Assembly (NCBI GenBank): GCA_015485375.1
Contig: WFTU01000241.1
Span: 1-10,638 of the forward strand
Length of the DNA stretch: 10,638 nt
DNA from: Paracoccaceae bacterium
Lineage (GTDB): Bacteria > Pseudomonadota > Alphaproteobacteria > Rhodobacterales > Rhodobacteraceae
Direction of reading: 5' to 3'
The notes under the pieces were generated by a model. It did no database searches. It worked only from the letters and a program-made list of their open reading frames with translations, and was not told where the DNA came from. This document shows, piece after piece, positions 5,777-10,638 of this stretch (the first letter of the stretch is position 1; each line of letters opens with the position of its first letter). The position numbers were made by a program, and so were the translations under genes.

Positions 5777-7471
5777 ATGATTTCCCGTCGCGACTTCCTT
5801 CAGGCCACAGTGGCCGCTTCTGCAATTGTCGGTGCCTCGGGCGTTGGCAACTGGTCCCGTCTGGCGGCGCAGCAGACCCTGACACAGGACGACCTGCTGG
5901 GGTTCGATACCACCGGAAACGTGACGCTGATCCATATCACCGATATCCACGCGCAGCTGAAGCCGATCTATTTCCGCGAGCCGGAAATCAACATCGGCGT
6001 TGGCAATGTGAAAGGCCTGCCGCCGCATGTGACCGGCGAGGATTTCCTGAAGATGTTCAACCTGACCCCCGGCTCGCCGGAGGCCTATGCGCTGAGCTAC
6101 ACCGATTTCACCGCGCTGGCGAAAACCTATGGCCGCATGGGCGGGCTGGATCGGGTCGCCACGGTGCTGAACGCCATTCGTGCCGACCGCCCCGATGCGC
6201 TGCTGCTGGATGGCGGCGACACCTGGCAGGGGTCGTATACGGCCGAGATGACCAAGGGGCAGGACATGGTGAATGTCATGAACGCCCTGAAACCGGACGC
6301 GATGGTCAGCCACTGGGAGTTTACCCTCGGGGTGGACCGGGTGAACGAGATTATCGAGAACGATCTCGATTTCCCCTTCCTCGGCGCCAATATTTTCGAC
6401 AACGAGTGGGACGAGCCGGCCTACGAGCCCTACAAGATGTTCGAGCGCGGCGGCGTGAAAATCGCCGTGATCGGGCAGGCTTTCCCCTATCTGCCGATTG
6501 CCAACCCGAAATGGATGTTCCCCGGCCTGTCCTTCGGTATCCGCGAGGAGCGCATGGCCGAGGTGGTGCAGGAGGTGCGCGACAACGGGGCCGAACTGGT
6601 GGTTCTGCTGTCGCACAACGGCTTTGACGTGGATCGCAAGATGGCGGGGCGGATCGACGGTATCGATGTGATCCTGACCGGCCACACCCACGACGCCCTG
6701 CCCGAGCCGGTGATGGTGGGCAGCACGATGCTGATCGCCTCCGGCTCCAATGGCAAGTTTGTCACCCGCCTCGATCTGGATGTGCGTGACGGTGAAGTGA
6801 AGGGCTTTGCCCACAAGCTGATCCCGATCTTCTCGGACGTGATTGCGCCGGACCGCGATATAGCGGCGCTGATCGACGCGCAGCGCAAGCCGTATGAATC
6901 GGAGCTAAGCGAGGTTCTGGGCTATACCGACAGCACGCTTTACCGCCGTGGCAACTTCAACGGCACATGGGACGATCTGATTTGTAATGCGCTGATCGAC
7001 GAGCGCGAGGCGGATATTGCCCTCAGCCCCGGTTTCCGCTGGGGGCCGAGCCTGGTACCGGGCGATGCGATCACCCGCGAGCATCTGTTCAACGCCACGG
7101 CCATGTCCTATCCGAACGCCTATCGCAACGAGATGACCGGCGAGTTGATCAAGACCATCATGGAAGATGTGGCCGACAACCTGTTCAACCCCGATCCCTA
7201 CTATCAGCAGGGCGGCGATATGGTGCGGATGGGCGGCATGGGCTATTCTATCGACGTTTCGAAGAAACAGGGCGACCGGATCACCAACATGACCCTGCTG
7301 AAAACCGGCGAGGCAATCGATCCGGCAAAAACCTATGTGGTGGCCGGATGGGCCTCGGTCAATGAGGGCACCGAGGGACCGGCGATCTGGGATGTGGTGG
7401 AGAGCTATATCAAACGTCAGGGCACGGTTTCGATCGACCCGAACAAGTCGGTGCAGGTCACCGGCGTCTGA
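5777..7471 (+). CDS. soxB: SoxB, dimanganese thiosulfohydrolase
   Basis: A 564-residue periplasmic enzyme, the usual SoxB length. It releases sulfate from the S-thiosulfonate on SoxY by hydrolysis. The N-terminus MISRRDFLQATVAASAIVG is a Tat signal (Arg4-Arg5), cut near LAA at 31. Metallophosphoesterase metal motifs are in order: TDIH (Asp56, His58), DGGDTWQG (Asp145, Asp148), SHWEFT (His179, where the family usually has GHWEFT), LLSHNG (His280) and GHTHD (His303, His305). The C-terminal half from about residue 370 is the 5'-nucleotidase C-terminal domain. I use the ATG at 5777 because GGAGAG stands just before it; an in-frame ATG at 5756 would add seven residues before the Tat motif. The Ser for Gly in SHWEFT is a small departure and does not remove a ligand. 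Confidence 0.97.
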   Translation: MISRRDFLQATVAASAIVGASGVGNWSRLAAQQTLTQDDLLGFDTTGNVTLIHITDIHAQLKPIYFREPEINIGVGNVKGLPPHVTGEDFLKMFNLTPGSPEAYALSYTDFTALAKTYGRMGGLDRVATVLNAIRADRPDALLLDGGDTWQGSYTAEMTKGQDMVNVMNALKPDAMVSHWEFTLGVDRVNEIIENDLDFPFLGANIFDNEWDEPAYEPYKMFERGGVKIAVIGQAFPYLPIANPKWMFPGLSFGIREERMAEVVQEVRDNGAELVVLLSHNGFDVDRKMAGRIDGIDVILTGHTHDALPEPVMVGSTMLIASGSNGKFVTRLDLDVRDGEVKGFAHKLIPIFSDVIAPDRDIAALIDAQRKPYESELSEVLGYTDSTLYRRGNFNGTWDDLICNALIDEREADIALSPGFRWGPSLVPGDAITREHLFNATAMSYPNAYRNEMTGELIKTIMEDVADNLFNPDPYYQQGGDMVRMGGMGYSIDVSKKQGDRITNMTLLKTGEAIDPAKTYVVAGWASVNEGTEGPAIWDVVESYIKRQGTVSIDPNKSVQVTGV

Positions 7472-7478
7472 TCCCGCT

Positions 7479-7494
7479 GCCCCCGAAAGGGGGC
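7479..7494 (+). other. hairpin with GAAA loop between soxB and soxC
   Basis: GCCCCC (7479-7484) and GGGGGC (7489-7494) form a perfect six-bp stem closed by a GNRA tetraloop, GAAA. It lies seven bases after the soxB stop and just before the soxC Shine-Dalgarno (GGAGGAG). No T-tract follows. It may protect the upstream message or tune soxC translation. Confidence 0.5.
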
Positions 7495-7511
7495 GACAAC
7501 CGGAGGAGCGC

Positions 7512-8774
7512 ATGGACGACAGCGAAGGACACTCGAGGCGGCGATTTCTGGCCGCGGGTCTGGCTGCCGGCGGCGCGCTCGCATCAGCGCCGCTGGCCAA
7601 GGCAGCCAGCGGCGATCCGGCCATTCTGGAGGTGCAACCCTGGGCCAACGAGCTGGGCGACGGCGTGGATGCGAGTGGTTACGGCCTGCCCTCCCCGTTC
7701 GAGGCGAAGGTCCAGCGGCGCAATGTGCCGTGGCTGACGGCGGATACGACAACCTCGATCAATTTCACGCCGCTGCATGCGCTCGACGGAATTATCACGC
7801 CCAACGGCGTGTGTTTCGAGCGCCACCACAGCGGCGTGGCACGGGTCGATCCGGCCGATTACCGGCTGATGGTGCATGGTCTGGTGGAGCGGCCGTTGGT
7901 GTTCACGCTTCAGGATCTGATGCGGTTTCCGCGCCATAACAAGATATATTTTCTGGAATGCACGGCGAATTCCGGCATGGAGGTGCGCAGCGCGCAATTG
8001 AACGGCGTGCAGTATACGCACGGCATGGTCCACAACGTCATGTATACCGGCGTGCTGCTGAAGGATATTCTGGCCGAGGCCGGCGTAAAAACCGAAGGCA
8101 AGTGGTTGCTGGCCGAGGGGGCGGATGCGGCGGCGATGACGCGCTCGATCCCGCTGGAAAAGGTTCTGGACGACTGCATGGTGGCCTTCAAAATGAACGG
8201 CGAGGCGCTACGGGCCGAGAACGGCTATCCCGCGCGCCTCGTGGTGCCGGGCTGGGAAGGCAATATGTGGATCAAGTGGCTGCGGCGCCTCGAGGTCGGG
8301 GACAAGCCGTGGCACCAGCGCGAGGAGACCTCGAAATACACGGACCTGATGCCGGACGGCTCCGCGCGGCGGTTCACATGGGAAATGGACGCGAAATCGG
8401 TGATTACCAGCCCCTCGCCGCAGGCGCCGATCCTGCACGGCAAGGGGCATACGGTGATCAGCGGGCTGGCGTGGTCCGGTCGCGGCACGATCCCGCGGGT
8501 GGATGTGACGCTGGACGGAGGGATCAACTGGCACAAGGCGCGCATCGACGGGCCGAGCCTCGACTATGCGCTGCACCGGTTCTATTTCGAGTTCGACTGG
8601 GACGGCAGCCCCCTGCTGCTGCAATCGCGGGCGCATGATTCCACCGGATATGTGCAGCCGACGAAAGATGCGCTCAGGGCCATTCGCGGCACCGGCTCCA
8701 CCTATCACAACAACGGGATCCAGACATGGGCCGTCAATGGCGACGGGGAGGTGCTGAATGTCGAGGTTTCTTGA
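7512..8774 (+). CDS. soxC: SoxC, molybdenum-cofactor subunit of sulfane dehydrogenase SoxCD
   Basis: A 420-residue protein of the sulfite oxidase family. The Tat signal has SRRRFLAAGL (Arg9-Arg11) and an alanine-rich stretch ending near AKA at 31, as needed for export with folded molybdopterin cofactor. The Moco domain includes HHSGVARVDPADYRLMVHG and FLECTANSG, whose Cys150 is the expected molybdenum ligand. The C-terminal dimerisation domain includes ISGLAWSGRG and VTLDGGINW. SoxC oxidises the sulfane sulfur left on SoxY after SoxB action and passes six electrons to SoxD. The start ATG follows GGAGGAG by four bases. It overlaps soxD by 17 bases, so the two are probably co-translated. Confidence 0.95.
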   Translation: MDDSEGHSRRRFLAAGLAAGGALASAPLAKAASGDPAILEVQPWANELGDGVDASGYGLPSPFEAKVQRRNVPWLTADTTTSINFTPLHALDGIITPNGVCFERHHSGVARVDPADYRLMVHGLVERPLVFTLQDLMRFPRHNKIYFLECTANSGMEVRSAQLNGVQYTHGMVHNVMYTGVLLKDILAEAGVKTEGKWLLAEGADAAAMTRSIPLEKVLDDCMVAFKMNGEALRAENGYPARLVVPGWEGNMWIKWLRRLEVGDKPWHQREETSKYTDLMPDGSARRFTWEMDAKSVITSPSPQAPILHGKGHTVISGLAWSGRGTIPRVDVTLDGGINWHKARIDGPSLDYALHRFYFEFDWDGSPLLLQSRAHDSTGYVQPTKDALRAIRGTGSTYHNNGIQTWAVNGDGEVLNVEVS

Positions 8775-9378
8775 GGTCGCGCTGGTGGCGTCCCTGCTCG
8801 CGGGCGGGGTGTTCGCGCAAACGCTGGGCATCGGGCGCGAGGCGACCGGAGACGAGATCGCGGCGTGGAATATCGACGTGCGCCCCGACGGGCTGGGATT
8901 GCCCGAAGGCTCCGGCAATGTTCTGGACGGCGAGGAACTGTTTACCGAGAGCTGCGCGGTCTGCCACGGCGATTTCGGCGAGGGTGTCGGGCGCTATCCG
9001 GCGCTGGCGGGCGGGTTTGGTACGCTCGCGGATGACCGGCCGGTCAAAACGGTCGGGTCGTATTGGCCCTATCTTTCGACCGCGTGGGATTTCATCCACC
9101 GCGCCATGCCTTACGGCGACGCGCAGACGCTTTCGGACGACGATGTCTATGCAATTCTGGCCTATATTCTTTATCTCAACGACATTGTGGATGACGAGGA
9201 ATTTGTCCTCTCGCGCGAGAATTTCACCGATATTGTCATGCCGAATGCGGAGAATTTCTTTTTCGATGATCGGGCCGAGACGGAAATTCCGGTATTCAAC
9301 GACGATTGCATGGAAAACTGCAAGGACAGCGTGGAGATCACTGCCCGCGCCTCGCCGGATCTGACGCCGGAAGAGTAG
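8758..9378 (+). CDS. soxD: SoxD, short monoheme cytochrome c subunit of sulfane dehydrogenase
   Basis: A 206-residue periplasmic cytochrome c with a Sec signal peptide (about residues 1-20, ending GVFA). One heme motif is present, CAVCH (Cys66, Cys69, His70), with Met117 in HRAMPYGD as probable axial ligand. Near the end lies CMENC (Cys184, Cys188), probably a structural disulfide. It accepts electrons from the SoxC molybdenum centre. Paracoccus pantotrophus SoxD is about 380 residues with a second heme domain; that domain is absent here. The Paracoccus second domain is reported to be dispensable for activity in vitro, so this form may well work. It starts inside soxC (17-base overlap, GGGGAGG upstream), and its stop TAG touches the stop of the opposite-strand gene with no spacer. 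Confidence 0.93.
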   Translation: MSRFLEVALVASLLAGGVFAQTLGIGREATGDEIAAWNIDVRPDGLGLPEGSGNVLDGEELFTESCAVCHGDFGEGVGRYPALAGGFGTLADDRPVKTVGSYWPYLSTAWDFIHRAMPYGDAQTLSDDDVYAILAYILYLNDIVDDEEFVLSRENFTDIVMPNAENFFFDDRAETEIPVFNDDCMENCKDSVEITARASPDLTPEE

Positions 9379-9939
9379 TCAGCCGAGCGCCCGCTGCGCC
9401 GCCAGCCGTTCCATGACGCCCGCGATTTCCGCGACGCCCCAATGGGCGGCGGAACGGGGGAGCCAGATTTCATAACCGTTATTGATCGGGGTAACGATGC
9501 CGGCCAGCCGGGCGATTTCCGTGCGCGCGACGTCGGTTGTGGCGAGGGTTTCCACGTCCAGCGGGGTCAGGCGGGCCATGGCGGCATTGGCGTCGTTTCC
9601 GCTCAGATGCAGCACTGCGAAGGCGTCGCTCTGATCGGTGACGGCGGCGGTTCCGTTCAGGGCGGTTGCGAGGGTGGCGGGGTCGAAATCCCCCTTGGCG
9701 AGCCATTGGCCGGGGGCGCTCCAGAGCAGGGTCACGGATTTCAGCGTGCGGGTTTTGCCGGTTTTCGGCAGGCCGGCCTTCCACAGTTTTTTCAGCGCAT
9801 CGGCGACGGGAATCCCCTGCCCTTTGAAGGGGGCAATGGTGGCGATGGCGGCGGGTTGTGCCAGCGACAGGTCAACCGCGCCGAAGGATTTCGGCAGGCC
9901 GTAAACGGGGGCGCGGGCGAAGAGGTCGGGATCAGTCAC
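9379..9939 (-). CDS. soxG: sarcosine oxidase subunit gamma
   Basis: A 186-residue protein beginning VTDPDLFARAPVYGLP, with LLWSAPGQWLAKG in the middle and INNGYEIWLPRSAAHWGVAEI near the end; these fit the gamma subunit of heterotetrameric sarcosine oxidase (SoxG family), related to the folate-binding GcvT/YgfZ fold. The enzyme demethylates sarcosine to glycine in the cytoplasm, making hydrogen peroxide and methylene-tetrahydrofolate; gamma has a supporting role. The start is GTG at 9939-9937, with GGAGG about eight bases upstream; it overlaps the alpha gene by eight bases. The usual order B-D-A-G places it last, as seen. It is unrelated to the sulfur-oxidation SoxG, though it shares the name. 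Confidence 0.85.
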   Translation of the reverse strand: MTDPDLFARAPVYGLPKSFGAVDLSLAQPAAIATIAPFKGQGIPVADALKKLWKAGLPKTGKTRTLKSVTLLWSAPGQWLAKGDFDPATLATALNGTAAVTDQSDAFAVLHLSGNDANAAMARLTPLDVETLATTDVARTEIARLAGIVTPINNGYEIWLPRSAAHWGVAEIAGVMERLAAQRALG

Positions 9940-10638
9940 GGGCTTTGCCTCCGGTCGGGTCGTAAAACGGCAGCGGCACGATCTTGCAACGGGTATCGAC
10001 ATGACGCAGCAGGTCCACGGCGCGGATGGTCTGGCCCATGCGGGCATGGCCGCCCTTGATGAGGGCCATCGCGATCATGTGGCCGAGGGTGGGCGAGAAT
10101 ACCGTGGAGCTGACGTGGCCCTGCATGTTTTCGCGCAACGGGTCGTCGCCCTCGTTGAAGATCAGGGCGCCGCCGAGGATTTGTTTGACGGGGCCGGTCG
10201 GCTCCAGCCCGACCAGTTGCGGGCGGTTCGGGTCGAGGAGCGCGGGGCGCTGGCTGGCGACCTTGCCGATAAAATCCTTTTTGGTGGAGAGCATGGCGGC
10301 GAGGCCGAGGTCGGCGGCGGTGGTGCGCCCGTCCATCTCGGCGTGGGTCAGGAAACCTTTTTCGACGCGCAGGGCGTTGAGGGCCTCCAGCCCGTAAGCG
10401 CCGCCGCCCAGCGTTTCGGCCCGTTTGACCAACGCGCGCATCAGGGCGTCGCCGTAGCGCGCGGGGAGTGCGAGTTCATAGCCGAGCTCGCCGGAAAACG
10501 AGATGCGGAACAGGCGCGCTGTGATATTGGCGATTGTGACCGGCTGGCAGCCCATGAAGGGGAGCGCGGAGATGTCTTCGGCGACCAGACCCGCCAGCAG
10601 GTCGCGGGCCTTGGGGCCGGTCACGGCAAATTGCGCCC
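9932..10638 (-). CDS. soxA: sarcosine oxidase subunit alpha, C-terminal part (5' end outside window)
   Basis: Open from the right edge for about 235 codons, reading AQFAVTGPKARDLLAGLV, FSGELGYELALPARYG, YGLEALNALRVEKGF and HVSSTVFSPTLGHMIAMAL. This is the GcvT-like C-terminal folate-binding region of heterotetrameric sarcosine oxidase alpha (usually about 1000 residues), which transfers the methyl-derived carbon to tetrahydrofolate. The NAD-binding N-terminal region lies outside. A shorter aminomethyltransferase or dimethylglycine dehydrogenase would share this fold, but the overlap with a gamma subunit decides for sarcosine oxidase. Same symbol as the cytochrome gene at 4777-5640; the two are not related. 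Confidence 0.88.
   Translation of the reverse strand, partial: AQFAVTGPKARDLLAGLVAEDISALPFMGCQPVTIANITARLFRISFSGELGYELALPARYGDALMRALVKRAETLGGGAYGLEALNALRVEKGFLTHAEMDGRTTAADLGLAAMLSTKKDFIGKVASQRPALLDPNRPQLVGLEPTGPVKQILGGALIFNEGDDPLRENMQGHVSSTVFSPTLGHMIAMALIKGGHARMGQTIRAVDLLRHVDTRCKIVPLPFYDPTGGKARD

Noticed and set aside
6311..6322. Ser replacing Gly in the SoxB SHWEFT motif as an inactivating change
   Set aside because: The metal-ligand His179 and neighbouring residues are kept, and every other metal motif is intact.
5510..6814. 434-codon minus-strand open frame opposite soxA/soxB
   Set aside because: It is antisense to SoxA and SoxB, which are full length with all motifs; the product is low complexity with no recognisable fold.

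Overview
The window carries a sulfur-oxidation (Sox) gene cluster of the alphaproteobacterial, Rhodobacterales/Paracoccus-like type. The organism is inferred from high GC coding DNA, the SoxXA-SoxYZ-SoxB-SoxCD gene set with divergent soxS-soxR, and flanking genes (pntA on one side, a heterotetrameric sarcosine oxidase operon on the other) that are typical of that order. No phage, IS, CRISPR, tRNA or rRNA is visible.

Layout. 1-440 (-): N-terminal part of pntA, running off the left edge. 580-2424 (-): soxS, soxR and soxT, transcribed away from the main operon; soxR and soxT overlap by one base (TGATG). 2425-2514: divergent soxS/soxV control region. 2515-3258 (+): soxV. 3259-3458: AT-rich control region upstream of soxX. 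3459-9378 (+): soxX, soxY, soxZ, soxA, soxB, soxC, soxD. 9379-10638 (-): gamma subunit and C-terminal part of the alpha subunit of sarcosine oxidase, whose gamma stop codon abuts the soxD stop codon with no spacer.

How the genes work together. SoxXA (c-type cytochromes) joins thiosulfate to the C-terminal GGCGG cysteine of SoxY in SoxYZ. SoxB hydrolyses the sulfonate to sulfate, and SoxCD oxidises the remaining sulfane sulfur, so electrons enter the respiratory chain through cytochrome c. SoxV (CcdA-like membrane thiol carrier) and SoxS (periplasmic CPWC thioredoxin) keep SoxYZ reduced. SoxT (YeeE/YedE family) probably imports a sulfur compound, and SoxR (ArsR family, two cysteines) is the sulfur-responsive repressor. 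The complete SoxCD branch predicts full oxidation of thiosulfate to sulfate.

Points of note. (i) A perfect FNR-type box, TTGAT-CCAA-ATCAA, lies 32 bases before the soxX start codon. (ii) A 30-bp imperfect dyad and a motif shared with the soxS/soxV region are candidate SoxR operators. (iii) SoxD is short and has one heme motif, unlike the diheme Paracoccus protein. (iv) soxW, soxE, soxF, soxG and soxH are absent from the window. (v) Hairpins sit between X/Y, A/B and B/C. The pathway is known; I found no wholly undescribed system, and the novelty is mainly in regulation and in the trimmed gene set.
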